Source: Cellulomonas dongxiuzhuiae
GTDB lineage: Bacteria; Actinomycetota; Actinomycetes; Actinomycetales; Cellulomonadaceae
Direction of reading: 5' to 3'
Length of the DNA stretch: 64,000 nt
Assembly: GCF_018623035.1 (NCBI RefSeq)
Contig: NZ_CP076023.1
Span: forward strand, 1,426,001 to 1,490,000
Made by a program: the position numbers and the translations under genes. The notes under the pieces are model-generated. The model ran no database searches and was not told the origin of the DNA. It was given only the letters and a program-made list of their open reading frames with translations. Every line of letters starts with the position of its first letter. The stretch's first letter is position 1. Shown one piece after another: positions 1-9,469 of this stretch.

Positions 1-2
1 GC

Positions 3-1601
3 AAGACGACCTTCGCACTGCGCATCGCGACCGAGCTCCTGGAGTCGCGCGCGGTGCGCCGCGTCACCGTCGTGGCCCCCACCGAGCACCTGAAGAAGCA
101 GTGGGCGGACGCCGCGGCGCGCGTGGGCATCCGGCTCGACCCCCGCTTCTCCAACGCCCAGGGACGGCACGGGGCGGGCTACGACGGCGTCGCCGTCACC
201 TACGCGCAGGTCGCCAGCAAGCCCGCGCTCCACGCGGCCCGCACGACCGCCGAGCGCACGCTCGTCATCCTCGACGAGGTGCACCACGGCGGCGACGCGC
301 TGTCCTGGGGTGACGCGGTCCGCGAGGCGTTCGAGGGCGCGACGCGCCGCCTCGCCCTGACGGGCACGCCGTTCCGCTCCGACACCGCCCCGATCCCGTT
401 CGTCACCTATGCGCCGGACGCGCACGGGATCCGTCGCTCGCTCGCCGACTTCACCTACGCGTACGGCGACGCGCTGCGCGACCACGTCGTGCGGCCCGTC
501 ATCTTCCTGTCGTACTCCGGGTCCATGCGGTGGCGCACCAAGGCAGGGGACGAGATCTCCGCACGCCTGGGCGAGCCGCTGACCAAGGACATGACGTCGC
601 AGGCGTGGCGCACCGCGCTCGACCCCAACGGCGAGTGGATCCCCTCGGTGCTCGCGGCAGCGGACCGGCGGCTGACGGAGGTCCGCCGCACGGTCCCCGA
701 CGCGGGCGCCATGATCATCGCGACCGACCAGACCGACGCCCGCGCGTACGCGGGGCACCTGGCGCGCCTCACGGGGCAGTCGCCCGTCGTCGTGCTGTCC
801 GACGACGACGGCGCGAGCGACCGGATCGAGGAGTTCGCCGAGGGTGACGCCCGGTGGCTCGTCGCGGTGCGCATGGTGTCGGAGGGCGTGGACGTGCCCC
901 GGCTGGCCGTGGGCGTGTACGCGACCAGCACCGCCACACCCCTGTTCTTCGCGCAGGCCGTCGGACGGTTCGTGCGCGCGCGTCGACGCGGCGAGACGGC
1001 GTCCGTCTTCCTGCCCAGCGTCCCGCAGCTGCTCGAGCTGGCGGCCACCCTGGAGATCGAGCGCGACCACGCCCTCGACCGGCCGACGAACGGCTCCGAG
1101 GACCCCGAGGCCGACCTCCTGGCGCTCGCCGAGCGTGCGGAGAAGAGCGCGGACGCCGTCGGTTCGGACGGTGTCGCGGGGACCTTCGAGGCGCTCGAGG
1201 CGCAGGCGTCGTTCGACCGCGTCCTGTTCGACGGCGGCGAGTTCGGCACCGGCGCGGAGGTCGGCTCGGACGAGGAGCTCGACTTCCTCGGGCTGCCCGG
1301 GCTGCTCGACGCGGACCAGGTGACGACGCTCCTGCGGCAGCGGCAGGCGGACCAGCAGGGGGCCCGGCGGGCCCGGGGGCAGGCCGAGCCCGACGTGATG
1401 GACCACCGCAAGCAGGCCGAGCTCCGCAAGGAGCTGGCCCAGCTGGTGGGCGCGTGGGCGCGGCGCAGCAGTCAGCCGCACGCGACCGTCCACGCCGAGC
1501 TGCGCCGGCGGTGCGGCGGGCCCGAGGTCGCGGTGGCCGCGCCGGACCAGCTCGCGGCCCGGATCGCGATGCTGCGCGGTTGGTTCGTCGGCAAGCGCTG
1601 A
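3..1601 (+). CDS. DEAD/DEAH-box helicase (SF2), 5'-truncated by window edge
   Basis: This is the C-terminal part of a superfamily 2 helicase, an ATP-driven nucleic-acid translocase of unknown target. The reading frame is already open at base 3, which encodes K-T-T-F, the end of a Walker A motif, so the true start lies upstream of the window. Visible motifs are APTEHL (motif Ia), DEVHH (motif II), LTGTPFR (motif III) and, in the second RecA lobe, SEGVDVPRL with QAVGRFVRAR (motifs V and VI). The last 200 residues are charged and have no motif I recognise. It resembles the stand-alone actinobacterial DEAD/DEAH helicases; a restriction or defence helicase is possible but nothing nearby supports that. 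Confidence 0.9.
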   Translation, partial: KTTFALRIATELLESRAVRRVTVVAPTEHLKKQWADAAARVGIRLDPRFSNAQGRHGAGYDGVAVTYAQVASKPALHAARTTAERTLVILDEVHHGGDALSWGDAVREAFEGATRRLALTGTPFRSDTAPIPFVTYAPDAHGIRRSLADFTYAYGDALRDHVVRPVIFLSYSGSMRWRTKAGDEISARLGEPLTKDMTSQAWRTALDPNGEWIPSVLAAADRRLTEVRRTVPDAGAMIIATDQTDARAYAGHLARLTGQSPVVVLSDDDGASDRIEEFAEGDARWLVAVRMVSEGVDVPRLAVGVYATSTATPLFFAQAVGRFVRARRRGETASVFLPSVPQLLELAATLEIERDHALDRPTNGSEDPEADLLALAERAEKSADAVGSDGVAGTFEALEAQASFDRVLFDGGEFGTGAEVGSDEELDFLGLPGLLDADQVTTLLRQRQADQQGARRARGQAEPDVMDHRKQAELRKELAQLVGAWARRSSQPHATVHAELRRRCGGPEVAVAAPDQLAARIAMLRGWFVGKR

Positions 1602-1857
1602 CCTCCCGGAGGCTCCACGCGGGCGCCGCCGTCTCAGCATGCGGACGATGAGAATCGCATGAAATCGCAGGGCAGCGCACTGGACACGTGACCACATACC
1701 AGTGCTGGACGGTCGCGCAAGTCGACCGTTCAGCGTGCCGAACCGGGCCGGGACTGCCAGGCTCATCCCCGACACAAACCCGGTCCGGGTACCCCCGGGC
1801 CGAACCCGGAGCCTGGCGGCCCACGTGCCGCCGGCGTTCGCACGAAAGAGGTGTTAC

Positions 1858-2013
1858 ATGCCGTCCTGGCTCATCCTCATCCTTGTCGGTGTCGTCCTCG
1901 TCATCCTTGGCGTCGCGACCAACATCGGCCAGTTCCTCATCTGGATCGGCGTCATCGTGCTGGTCGTCAGCCTCATCCTCGGCCTGGTGGGCCGCGGTCG
2001 CTCGAGGATCTAG
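1858..2013 (+). CDS. Small hydrophobic membrane protein (51 aa)
   Basis: The product is almost entirely two hydrophobic segments (about residues 3-22 and 25-45) joined by a short N-I-G turn, with a basic tail GRGRSRI, so it should sit in the cytoplasmic membrane as a hairpin. I chose the ATG at 1858 because a GAAAGAGG ribosome-binding sequence lies just upstream; longer in-frame versions would add a G/P/R-rich segment that looks non-coding. Two inverted repeats follow directly. Short proteins of this sort are common in actinobacteria, but I cannot assign a function. Confidence 0.7.
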   Translation: MPSWLILILVGVVLVILGVATNIGQFLIWIGVIVLVVSLILGLVGRGRSRI

Positions 2014-2020
2014 CGCAGCC

Positions 2021-2054
2021 GCGACGGTCGACACCCCCCTCCGCCGACCGTCGC
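2021..2054. terminator. Inverted repeat after the small membrane protein
   Basis: GCGACGGTCG (2021-2030) is perfectly complementary to 2045-2054, giving a 10-bp stem with a 14-nt loop. It lies 7 nt after the stop codon of the 51-aa gene. Confidence 0.5.
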
Positions 2055-2061
2055 GCCGCAC

Positions 2062-2105
2062 ACAGCACCAGGCCGGGACGCCATGAGCGTCCCGGCCTGT
2101 GCTGT
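2062..2105. terminator. Strong hairpin between convergent genes
   Basis: A stem of about 17 bp with one bulged base and a 7-nt loop (2081-2087) sits between the convergent small membrane gene and pncB, and could stop transcription from both sides. There is no long U tract, as is usual in high-GC actinobacteria. Confidence 0.7.
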
Positions 2106-2133
2106 CCCCGGACGCCGTACCCGGGGCCACCCT

Positions 2134-3534
2134 TCAGACCAGGCGCATCTCGACGGTCTCCACCGCGGCCTCGTCGGCCGACAGGCGACGTGCGCCGCGG
2201 GGCAGCTCGTCGCGCGACGCGGCGTGGCGCGCCCGCGCCGCCTGCACGCCTGCGGCGGCGGTGAGTCCCGGCAGGACCTCGCCCTCGACCACGAGGGGCA
2301 CGTGCAACGGCCGCAGCGCCGCGTCCGGCTCGCGCCGCTGGGCGTCGGTCCACGCGGCCACCTGCTCGTCGGGTCCCACGACCAGCACCTCCTCGACGGC
2401 GCGGCCGTCGCGCCCGAGGCGCCGCGCGGCGGCCTTGCGCCCGCCCAGGCTCGTCTTGGACCGCGACGCCTTCGCGACCGGTTCCATCGCGCCGGACGCC
2501 CCCTCACGCGCCACCAGCTTGTAGACCATGCCGCACGTCGGGGCACCGGAGCCCGTGACGAGCGAGGTGCCCACGCCGTAGGAGTCGACCGGCGCGACCG
2601 CGAGCGACGCGATGGCGTGCTCGTCGAGGTCGCTGGTGACGACGATCCTCGTGTCGCGCGCCCCGGCGGCGTCGAGCTGGGCCCGGACCTCGTGCGCGAG
2701 CACGCCCAGGTCGCCCGAGTCCAGGCGGACGGCACCGAGCCCGGTCCCGGCCGCGGCGAGCGCGCGCTCGACCCCGCGACGCACGTCGTAGGTGTCGACC
2801 AGCAGCGTCGTGCCCGGACCGTGCGAGCGCACCTGCGACGCGAACGCCGCCTCCTCGTCGTCGTGCAGCAGGGTGAACGCGTGGGCCGCGGTGCCGATGG
2901 TGGGCAGCCCGTAGCGGCGGCCGGCCTCGAGGTTCGACGTGGCCGCGAAGCCCGCGACGACCGCGGCGCGTGCGGCCGCCACGGCGGCGTCCTCGTGCGC
3001 GCGCCGCGCCCCCATCTCGAGGCACGGGCGGTCCACGGCCGCGCTCGTCATGCGGGACGCCGCCGACGCCACCGCCGAGTCGTAGTTGAGGACGGACAGC
3101 ACGAGGGTCTCGATGAGCACGGCCTGCGCGAAGGTGCCCTCGACGACGAGCACCGGCGACTGCGGGAAGAAGACCTCGCCCTCGGCGTAGCCGACGACGT
3201 CCGCGGTGAAGCGGTAGTCCGCGAGGAACGCGAGGGTCGCGTCGTCGACGACGCGCTCGTCGGCCAGCCAGTCGAGCTCCGGCGTCCCGAACCGGAAGGC
3301 TGCGAGCTGCTCCAGCAGGCGGCCCGTGCCCGCCAGCACCCCGTACCGGCGTCCCGCGGGCAGCCGTCGGGTGAACACCTCGAAGACGCAGCGCCGGTGC
3401 GCCGTGCCGTCGGCGAGCGCCGCCTGCAGCATGGTCAGCTCGTAGCGGTCGGTGAGCAGCGCGGTGCTGCCGGAGCCGACCGCGGCCACGGCAGCGGTGG
3501 TCGGGGTGGGCGCGGGGGCGCTCGTGTCCGTCAT
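2134..3534 (-). CDS. pncB: Nicotinate phosphoribosyltransferase
   Basis: The enzyme makes nicotinate mononucleotide from nicotinate and PRPP, the entry step of Preiss-Handler NAD salvage in the cytoplasm. Diagnostic features are [11 protein letters not shown] near the N-terminus, [19 protein letters not shown] in the middle and [10 protein letters not shown] in the phosphate-binding half; the 466-aa length fits the family. I place the start at ATG 3534, giving MTDTSAP. The frame stays open upstream, but that would overlap the divergent clpS, and a TACGTT hexamer ends 6 nt before this ATG, as for a leaderless mRNA. A second NAD-salvage locus (pncA-nrtR) lies at 26.5-27.9 kb. Placement back to back with clpS is common in actinobacteria. 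Confidence 0.95.
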   Translation of the reverse strand: MTDTSAPAPTPTTAAVAAVGSGSTALLTDRYELTMLQAALADGTAHRRCVFEVFTRRLPAGRRYGVLAGTGRLLEQLAAFRFGTPELDWLADERVVDDATLAFLADYRFTADVVGYAEGEVFFPQSPVLVVEGTFAQAVLIETLVLSVLNYDSAVASAASRMTSAAVDRPCLEMGARRAHEDAAVAAARAAVVAGFAATSNLEAGRRYGLPTIGTAAHAFTLLHDDEEAAFASQVRSHGPGTTLLVDTYDVRRGVERALAAAGTGLGAVRLDSGDLGVLAHEVRAQLDAAGARDTRIVVTSDLDEHAIASLAVAPVDSYGVGTSLVTGSGAPTCGMVYKLVAREGASGAMEPVAKASRSKTSLGGRKAAARRLGRDGRAVEEVLVVGPDEQVAAWTDAQRREPDAALRPLHVPLVVEGEVLPGLTAAAGVQAARARHAASRDELPRGARRLSADEAAVETVEMRLV

Positions 3535-3540
3535 GGCGCC

Positions 3541-3546
3541 AACGTA
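3541..3546 (-). promoter_or_regulatory. Candidate -10 of pncB (leaderless)
   Basis: TACGTT on the minus strand is followed by 6 nt and then the ATG, so transcription should start at or next to the start codon. Confidence 0.5.
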
Positions 3547-3590
3547 GTCCGGACCCACGTGCGGCACCCGGCGGCCCGTGCGCCGCGGCC

Positions 3591-3596
3591 TACAGT
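3591..3596 (+). promoter_or_regulatory. Candidate -10 of clpS (leaderless)
   Basis: TACAGT is followed by exactly 7 nt and then the GTG start of clpS, with no ribosome-binding sequence between. Confidence 0.55.
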
Positions 3597-3603
3597 TGTC
3601 GTC

Positions 3604-3897
3604 GTGCCCGCGACGACCGCTCCTGACACGCGTCCCCACGTGGACGAGGCGACGTCCACCGCCGACGCGTGGGTGACGATCGTCTGGAACGACCCCGTCA
3701 ACCTCATGTCGTACGTCACGTACGTGTTCCAGACCCACTTCGGCTACCCGCGCGAGAAGGCCGACCGCCTCATGCACCAGGTGCACGAGGAGGGTCGCGC
3801 GGTCGTCTCGACCGGCAACCGCGAGGCGATGGAGGTCGACGTGCAGGCCATGCACTCCTACGGGCTGTGGGCCACCATGCAGCGCGGCGGGCAGTGA
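3604..3897 (+). CDS. clpS: ATP-dependent Clp protease adaptor ClpS
   Basis: ClpS delivers N-degron substrates to the ClpA/ClpC-ClpP protease. The 97-aa protein has the family core [20 protein letters not shown], including the N-D-P-V-N loop that binds the substrate N-terminus, then the conserved HFGY and VHEEGRAVV segments. The GTG start at 3604 is chosen because a TACAGT hexamer lies 7 nt before it. The stop overlaps the next gene's ATG by one base, so clpS and the DUF2017 gene should be translationally coupled. Confidence 0.96.
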   Translation: MPATTAPDTRPHVDEATSTADAWVTIVWNDPVNLMSYVTYVFQTHFGYPREKADRLMHQVHEEGRAVVSTGNREAMEVDVQAMHSYGLWATMQRGGQ

Positions 3898-4538
3898 TGC
3901 GCGCGTTCCGTCGGCAGAAGGGGCAGTTCGTCGCGGGGCTGGACGCGGGGGAGCGGGCCGTCGTCGCGTCCGTCGTGGCGGACGTCGCCGAGCTGCTCGG
4001 CGCCGGCAGGTTCGAGGACGGGCCCCGCGCGGGGGCGTCCTCGCCCGCCCACCCGGGCGCGCCCGAGGGCTGGTCGCTGCGCACCGCGCCCGTGCCGCCC
4101 CCGCAGGACCCGGCCGTGCGCCGCCTCCTGCCCGACGCGTCGCGGGACGACCCGGAGGTCGCCGGCGAGTTCCGCCGGCTCACCGAGGACGACCTGCGGG
4201 CCCGCAAGATCGCGCGCCTGCGGACGCTGTGGACGTCGCTCGTGCACGGGGAGCCGGGCTGGCCCGAGCACGCCCTGGTCGTCTCGCCGCAGGCTGCGGA
4301 CGAGGTGGCCGCCACCCTGACCGACCTGCGCCTCGTGCTGGGCGAGCGCCTCGAGCTGCGCACGGACGCGGACTCCGAGGCGCTGTACGACGGCCTGGCG
4401 GCGGAGGACGAGGACGACGTGCGGGCCTACCTGGCGTCGGTCTACGGCGCCCTGTCGTGGCTGCAGGAGTCGCTGCTGGCTGTGATGCTCGCCGCACCGC
4501 AGGGTGGCGGCGCGGGACGCGGGCGGTCCGGCGGCTAG
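3897..4538 (+). CDS. DUF2017 family protein
   Basis: This 213-aa protein belongs to the DUF2017 family, which accompanies clpS in most actinobacteria; its biochemical role is not known. It begins [20 protein letters not shown] and carries the typical central segment ending [27 protein letters not shown] and a helical C-terminal half. There is no signal peptide or membrane segment, so it is probably cytoplasmic. Its start codon shares a base with the clpS stop, which suggests a linked role in Clp-dependent protein turnover. That link is inferred from context only. Confidence 0.85.
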   Translation: MRAFRRQKGQFVAGLDAGERAVVASVVADVAELLGAGRFEDGPRAGASSPAHPGAPEGWSLRTAPVPPPQDPAVRRLLPDASRDDPEVAGEFRRLTEDDLRARKIARLRTLWTSLVHGEPGWPEHALVVSPQAADEVAATLTDLRLVLGERLELRTDADSEALYDGLAAEDEDDVRAYLASVYGALSWLQESLLAVMLAAPQGGGAGRGRSGG

Positions 4539-4541
4539 TCT
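4536..4541 (+). promoter_or_regulatory. Candidate -10 of murI (leaderless)
   Basis: TAGTCT overlaps the DUF2017 stop codon and lies 7 nt before the murI GTG. murI may therefore have its own promoter in addition to read-through from clpS. Confidence 0.5.
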
Positions 4542-4548
4542 CGGTCGC

Positions 4549-5361
4549 GTGAGCGACGCCCCCATCGGCATCTTCGACTCCGGTGTCGGGGGCCTGACCG
4601 TGGCGCGGTCGATCCTCGACCAGCTGCCGCACGAGTCCACGCTGTACATCGGCGACACCCTCAACGGCCCGTACGGTCCCAAGCCGTTGGCGGTCGTGCG
4701 CGCGCACGCGCTGGAGATCATGGACGACCTCGTCGACGCGGGTGTCAAGATGCTGGTCATCGCGTGCAACAGCGCGTCCGCCGCGGTGCTGCGCGACGCG
4801 CGCGAGCGGTACACGCTGCGGCGCGGGCTGCCCGTCGTCGAGGTCGTGCTGCCGGCGGCCCGCCGTGCGGTCGCCGCGACGCGCAACGGACGCATCGGCG
4901 TCATCGGCACGCGGGCGACGATCGACTCGCGCGCCTACGACGACGCGTTCGCGGTCGCCGGCGTGGAGCTGACCTCGCGGGCGTGCCCGCGGTTCGTCGA
5001 GCTGGTCGAGGCCGGCGTGACGTCGGGGCCCGACGCGCTCGCGACGGCGCACGAGTACCTCGACCCGGTCCGCGAGGCGGGCGTCGACACGCTCGTCCTG
5101 GGCTGCACGCACTACCCGCTGCTGACCGGCGTCATCTCCTACGTCATGGGGGACCAGGTCACGCTCGTGTCGAGCGCCGAGGAGACCGCCAAGGACGTCT
5201 ACCGGACGCTGGTCGCGCACGACCTCGAGCGCGACCCCGACCAGGGACCGGCGGCGCACCGGTTCCTCGCGACGGGCGACCCCAGGTCGTTCGCCACGCT
5301 GGCGCGCCGCTTCCTGGGACCCGAGGTCGAGTCGGTCGAGCCGCGGGGGGCGCTGCGATGA
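4549..5361 (+). CDS. murI: Glutamate racemase
   Basis: MurI converts L-glutamate to D-glutamate for peptidoglycan. The 270-aa protein shows the family N-terminus [18 protein letters not shown] and both catalytic cysteines, in VIACNSASA (about residue 72) and LGCTHYPLL (about residue 185). The GTG at 4549 is preferred over an upstream in-frame start because the product then begins [11 protein letters not shown], as in homologues, and a TAGTCT hexamer lies 7 nt before it. The stop overlaps the next ATG by 4 bp. Confidence 0.96.
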   Translation: MSDAPIGIFDSGVGGLTVARSILDQLPHESTLYIGDTLNGPYGPKPLAVVRAHALEIMDDLVDAGVKMLVIACNSASAAVLRDARERYTLRRGLPVVEVVLPAARRAVAATRNGRIGVIGTRATIDSRAYDDAFAVAGVELTSRACPRFVELVEAGVTSGPDALATAHEYLDPVREAGVDTLVLGCTHYPLLTGVISYVMGDQVTLVSSAEETAKDVYRTLVAHDLERDPDQGPAAHRFLATGDPRSFATLARRFLGPEVESVEPRGALR

Positions 5362-6146
5362 GGCTGGTCGTGCTGGGGTGCGCGGGGTCGTTCCCCGGGC
5401 CGGGTTCGGCGGCGTCGTCGTACCTGGTGCAGGCGGAGGACGCCGCCGGGCGCACCTGGTCCGCGCTGCTCGACCTGGGCAACGGTGCGCTGGGCGCGCT
5501 GCAGCGCTGGGGCGACCCCGCCGCGCTCGACGTCGTCGCGCTCTCGCACCTGCACGCCGACCACGTCGCCGACATGGCCGTCCTGGGCGTGTACCGGCGC
5601 TACCGCCCCGGTGGCGCGCTGCCGCCGGTGGCGGTCCACGGGCCCGAGGGCACCCGCGAGCGGCTCGGGCACATGTCCGGCGACGACCTGGCCGCCGACA
5701 CCGGGGAGCAGTTCGACGTCCGGGTGTGGCGCGCGGGCGAGCAGGTCGTCGTCGGCCCGCTCACGCTCGAGGCCGTGCCCGTCGACCACCCCGTGCCGGC
5801 GTTCGGCGTCCGGGTCACCGGGCCGTCGGAGAGCGACCCCTCCCGGCGCGTCACGCTCGCCTACAGCGGCGACACCGACGCGTCCCCCGGGCTGGACGAC
5901 CTGGCCACCGGCGCGGACCTCCTGCTCGCCGAGGCCGCGTTCGTCGAGGGACGCGACGACCACGTGCGTGGCATCCACCTCACGGGACGCCGCGCCGGCG
6001 AGGCGGCCGCCCGCGGCGGGGCACGCTCGCTCGTCCTGACGCACGTCCCCGCGTGGAACGACCCCGCGGTCGCCCTGGCGGAGGCGCAGGCCGTGTACGA
6101 CGGTCCCGTGACCCTCGCCGCCCCCGGCGCCACCTACCCCCTCTGA
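5358..6146 (+). CDS. MBL-fold metallo-hydrolase (RNase Z/phosphodiesterase-like)
   Basis: The 262-aa protein has the metallo-beta-lactamase fold with the zinc-binding motif [10 protein letters not shown] at about residues 60-69, a later AYSGDTD strand carrying a metal ligand, and a C-terminal LVLTHVPAW histidine. The overall shape is that of the RNase Z/cyclic-nucleotide phosphodiesterase branch. Its ATGA overlap with murI means coupled translation. In actinobacteria this gene is regularly found between murI and rph; the true substrate is unknown. Confidence 0.88.
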   Translation: MRLVVLGCAGSFPGPGSAASSYLVQAEDAAGRTWSALLDLGNGALGALQRWGDPAALDVVALSHLHADHVADMAVLGVYRRYRPGGALPPVAVHGPEGTRERLGHMSGDDLAADTGEQFDVRVWRAGEQVVVGPLTLEAVPVDHPVPAFGVRVTGPSESDPSRRVTLAYSGDTDASPGLDDLATGADLLLAEAAFVEGRDDHVRGIHLTGRRAGEAAARGGARSLVLTHVPAWNDPAVALAEAQAVYDGPVTLAAPGATYPL

Positions 6147-6274
6147 CCCCACCCCCGCCCCGTGCCGTCCTCGCTGCCGCGTGCGCGCCGCGGGCCGGCC
6201 TGCGGGCGCGGGAGGCGGAAGGGTCGGGTGGGGCGTGGGGGTGGGCGTGGTTCGGGGGCGGTCCCGGGTCCACG

Positions 6275-6280
6275 TAGGGT
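6275..6280 (+). promoter_or_regulatory. Candidate -10 of rph (leaderless)
   Basis: TAGGGT lies 7 nt before the ATG of rph, downstream of a 130-nt G/C-rich gap after the MBL gene that holds no gene. Confidence 0.5.
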
Positions 6281-6287
6281 CGTGGGC

Positions 6288-7133
6288 ATGGTGAGTGCCG
6301 GTGGTTCGGGTGCAGGTGTCGGGGCGGTCGCGGGAGTCGGGGCGAGCACAGCTGCCGTCGTACGGAGCGACGGGCGGCGGGCCGACGAGCTGCGGCCCGT
6401 GACGATCACGCGAAGGTTCCTCGACGCGGGTGAGGGCTCGGTGCTCGTGGAGTTCGGCGGCACCAAGGTGCTGTGCGTCGCGTCGTTCACCGAGGGCGTC
6501 CCGCGGTGGCGCAAGGGGTCCGGCGAGGGCTGGGTGACCGCGGAGTACGCCATGCTGCCGCGCGCGACGAACAGCCGGTCCGACCGTGAGTCCGTGCGCG
6601 GCAAGGTCGGGGGCCGCACGCACGAGATCTCGCGCCTCGTGGGTCGCTCGCTGCGCGCGGTGATCGACGTCGCGGCGCTCGGAGAGAACACGATCGTGCT
6701 CGACTGCGACGTGCTGCAGGCCGACGGGGGCACCCGGACGGCCGCGATCACCGGTGCCTACGTCGCGCTGGCGGACGCCGTCGCCTGGGCCACCGAGAAG
6801 CGTCTGGTCAAGCCGGGGCGGCAGGTGCTGCGCGACTCCGTGGCCGCCGTGAGCGTCGGCATCGTCGACGGCGTCCCGGTGCTGGACCTGCCGTACGTGG
6901 AGGACGTCCGCGCCGAGACCGACATGAACGTCGTCACGACGGGTGCCGGCACGTTCGTCGAGGTGCAGGGCACCGCCGAGCACGCGCCGTTCGACCGCGC
7001 CGAGCTCGACGCGCTGCTGGACCTCGCGGTCGCGGGCACCGCGCAGCTCGCGGCGCTGCAGGCGGCCGTGCTCGCGGCACCCGCGGGCGACGGCACCGCC
7101 ACGCGGGCGGCGGTGCCGGGTCTCGCGCCGTGA
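6288..7133 (+). CDS. rph: Ribonuclease PH
   Basis: RNase PH trims the 3' ends of tRNA precursors phosphorolytically. The core begins at about residue 25 with [17 protein letters not shown] and continues with [49 protein letters not shown] and [15 protein letters not shown], covering the whole family. At 281 aa it is slightly longer than the usual 240-260, because of a G/A/S/V-rich N-terminal extension and an A-rich tail. The ATG at 6288 follows a TAGGGT hexamer by 7 nt. The stop overlaps the GTG of rdgB by 4 bp, a gene pair that is widely conserved. Confidence 0.95.
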   Translation: MVSAGGSGAGVGAVAGVGASTAAVVRSDGRRADELRPVTITRRFLDAGEGSVLVEFGGTKVLCVASFTEGVPRWRKGSGEGWVTAEYAMLPRATNSRSDRESVRGKVGGRTHEISRLVGRSLRAVIDVAALGENTIVLDCDVLQADGGTRTAAITGAYVALADAVAWATEKRLVKPGRQVLRDSVAAVSVGIVDGVPVLDLPYVEDVRAETDMNVVTTGAGTFVEVQGTAEHAPFDRAELDALLDLAVAGTAQLAALQAAVLAAPAGDGTATRAAVPGLAP

Positions 7134-7783
7134 CGGCCCCCGACACGCCCGGACACGTCGCCGTCCCCCCGGGCGCGCGGCTCCTCCTGGCCACGCACAA
7201 CGCGCACAAGGTCGCCGAGCTGCGCGCGATCCTCGCGCCGGCGCTGCCGGACCTGGACCCCGCGGCCGTGCTCGGTGCGGGTGACGTCCACGCACCGGAG
7301 CCGGTCGAGGACGGCGTGACGTTCGCGGAGAACGCGCTGATCAAGGCGCGTGCGCTCGCGGCGGCCACCGGCCTGCCCGCGGTCGCGGACGACTCCGGAC
7401 TGAGCGTGGACGTCCTGGGCGGGGCGCCCGGCATCTTCTCGGCGCGCTGGGCGGGCCGCCACGGGGACGACGCCGCCAACCTCGCGCTGCTGCTCGCTCA
7501 GCTGTCCGACGTGCCGCCAGCCCACCGCCGGGCACGGTTCGTGTGCGCGGCCGCCCTGGTCACGCCCGACGGCACCGAGCACATCGAGATCGGGACGCTC
7601 GAGGGCACCCTGGCCGCTGCGCCGCGTGGCGAGCACGGCTTCGGCTACGACCCGGTGCTCGTGCCGCTGGGGGACACGCGCACGTGCGCCGAGCTGACGC
7701 CCGCAGAGAAGAACGCGATCAGCCACCGCGGGCAGGCGTTCCGCGCGCTCGTGCCGCACCTGGTGGCGGCGCTGCGCGCATGA
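7130..7783 (+). CDS. rdgB: RdgB/HAM1 non-canonical purine NTP pyrophosphatase
   Basis: The enzyme hydrolyses dITP, ITP and XTP to monophosphates and so keeps deaminated purines out of DNA and RNA. Family signatures are [18 protein letters not shown] near the N-terminus, the catalytic segment [22 protein letters not shown] and [10 protein letters not shown] with [10 protein letters not shown] near the C-terminus. At 217 aa it is complete. It overlaps rph upstream (GTGA) and the ABC-F gene downstream (ATGA), so all three should be co-translated. Confidence 0.95.
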   Translation: MTAPDTPGHVAVPPGARLLLATHNAHKVAELRAILAPALPDLDPAAVLGAGDVHAPEPVEDGVTFAENALIKARALAAATGLPAVADDSGLSVDVLGGAPGIFSARWAGRHGDDAANLALLLAQLSDVPPAHRRARFVCAAALVTPDGTEHIEIGTLEGTLAAAPRGEHGFGYDPVLVPLGDTRTCAELTPAEKNAISHRGQAFRALVPHLVAALRA

Positions 7784-9441
7784 GCGCGGCGGTGTCTCCC
7801 CGGCCCGGTGACGTGCAGCTCGTCGCGCAGGCCGTGACGTTCGGCTACCCGGGCCGGCGCATCCTGGACCGGCTCGACCTCACGGTCGCGCCGGGTGACC
7901 GCGTCGGGCTCGTCGGGGAGAACGGGGCCGGCAAGACGACGCTGCTCGGCGTGCTCGCCGGGCGCCTGCACCCGCAGGAGGGCACGGTGCGTCGGCACGG
8001 CACCCTCGCCGTCGTCGAGCAGGACCTGGCGGTCGCCGACGAGGACACGGTCGGCACGCTCATCGACGCGACCGCCGACGCCGCCCGCGCCGCTGCGGCC
8101 GACCTGCAGGCCGTCATCGACGCGTTCGACCACGACGGGGGCGACGTCGCGGCGCTGTCGGCGTCCATCGCGCGCTACGAGCACCTCGCCGCCTGGGACG
8201 TGGACCGACGCGTCGACGAGGGACTCTCGCGCCTGCAGGCGCCCCGGGACCGGGACCGGCGGCTCGCCGAGCTGAGCGTGGGCGAGCGGTACCGGGTGCG
8301 GCTGGCGTGCCGGCTCGCCGAGCGGGCCGACCTGCTGCTGCTCGACGAACCCACCAACCACCTCGACGAGGGTGGCGTCGCGCACCTGACGGCACAGCTG
8401 CGGGCGTGGACCGGTGGTCTCGTCATCGTCACTCACGACCGCCGGCTGCTCGACGACGTGATGACGGCCGTGCTGGACATGGACCCGTCGATGGACGGCC
8501 GGCCGGTGCTGTACGGCGCGGCGCGCTACGCGGACTACCGCTTCGCGCGCGACCAGATGCTGCGCCGCTGGCGCGCCCGCTACCGGGCCGAGCGCAAGCG
8601 CGCACGGGTGCTGGCGGAGCGGCTCGACGCGTCGTACGAGGGGCTCTCGGACGAGTGGCGCCCGCCCAAGGGCTCGCAGAAGCACCGTCGCGGCACGCGT
8701 GCCCGGCAGCACGTGAAGGCGGCCGACCGGCTGATCGAGCGGCTCGAGGCGCAGGCGGTGGACGTGCCGGTGCCTCCGCCGGCTCTGCACTTCCCCGACC
8801 TGCCGTCCGTGCCGCCCGGTTACCCCGGCGGCCCGTTGCTCGAGGTGCGGGGACCGCGCGTCGCGGCACGCCTGGACCTGCCCGGGCGCCGCGTCGACGT
8901 CATGCCCGCGGGCCGCCTCCTCGTCACGGGCGCGAACGGCGCCGGCAAGTCGACGCTGCTCGCGGCGCTCGTGGGCGGTGTCGGCCTGGACCGGGGGACC
9001 CGGACGGTCGCGCCGGGCGTGCGGTGGGGGGTGCTCGCCCAGGAGGGCCCGGGCGAGCGGGCCCCGGCGTCGGGCGGTCCGTCACCGACGGCCTTCGACG
9101 CCTACGCGCGTCACGCCCTCGACCTGCTCGACGCAGGTGCGCTGGACCCGGATGCGCTCGTCCCGGTGGCCGCTCTCGGCCTGCTGTCCGAGGCGGACCT
9201 CGAGCGTCCCCTGAGCGAGCTCTCCATCGGCCAGCGGCGCCGGTTCGACCTGGCGTGCGCGCTCCTGGCAGCGCCCCACGTGCTGGTGCTCGACGAGCCG
9301 ACCAACCACCTGTCGGTCGGGCTCGTCGACGAGCTGACGGCGGCGCTGCGCGCCACGTCGGCCGCCGTGGTCGTCGCCACGCACGACCGCCAGCTGCGCG
9401 CCGACCTGGCCGACTGGCCGCACCTCGACCTCGGCGGGTGA
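7780..9441 (+). CDS. ABC-F family ATP-binding protein
   Basis: The 553-aa protein has two ATPase domains in one chain and no membrane segments, the ABC-F layout of ribosome-associated factors. Domain 1 has GENGAGKTT, LSVGERYRVRLA and LLLLDEPTNHLD; domain 2 has GANGAGKSTLL, LSIGQRRRFDLA and VLVLDEPTNHLS. A basic linker rich in R and K (RARYRAERKRARVLAERL) joins them, as expected for the P-site tRNA interaction motif. It could be a translation factor or a ribosome-protection resistance factor; the sequence alone does not decide. Its start overlaps rdgB by 4 bp. A 13-bp tandem duplication spans its stop codon. Confidence 0.88.
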   Translation: MSAAVSPRPGDVQLVAQAVTFGYPGRRILDRLDLTVAPGDRVGLVGENGAGKTTLLGVLAGRLHPQEGTVRRHGTLAVVEQDLAVADEDTVGTLIDATADAARAAAADLQAVIDAFDHDGGDVAALSASIARYEHLAAWDVDRRVDEGLSRLQAPRDRDRRLAELSVGERYRVRLACRLAERADLLLLDEPTNHLDEGGVAHLTAQLRAWTGGLVIVTHDRRLLDDVMTAVLDMDPSMDGRPVLYGAARYADYRFARDQMLRRWRARYRAERKRARVLAERLDASYEGLSDEWRPPKGSQKHRRGTRARQHVKAADRLIERLEAQAVDVPVPPPALHFPDLPSVPPGYPGGPLLEVRGPRVAARLDLPGRRVDVMPAGRLLVTGANGAGKSTLLAALVGGVGLDRGTRTVAPGVRWGVLAQEGPGERAPASGGPSPTAFDAYARHALDLLDAGALDPDALVPVAALGLLSEADLERPLSELSIGQRRRFDLACALLAAPHVLVLDEPTNHLSVGLVDELTAALRATSAAVVVATHDRQLRADLADWPHLDLGG

Positions 9442-9453
9442 CCTCGGCGGGTG
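9428..9453. repeat. 13-bp tandem duplication at the ABC-F stop codon
   Basis: ACCTCGGCGGGTG occurs twice in direct contact (9428-9440 and 9441-9453). The first copy encodes the last codons of the ABC-F gene and contributes the TG of its stop. Confidence 0.8.
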
Positions 9454-9469
9454 ACAGGGCGCGCGGCCG

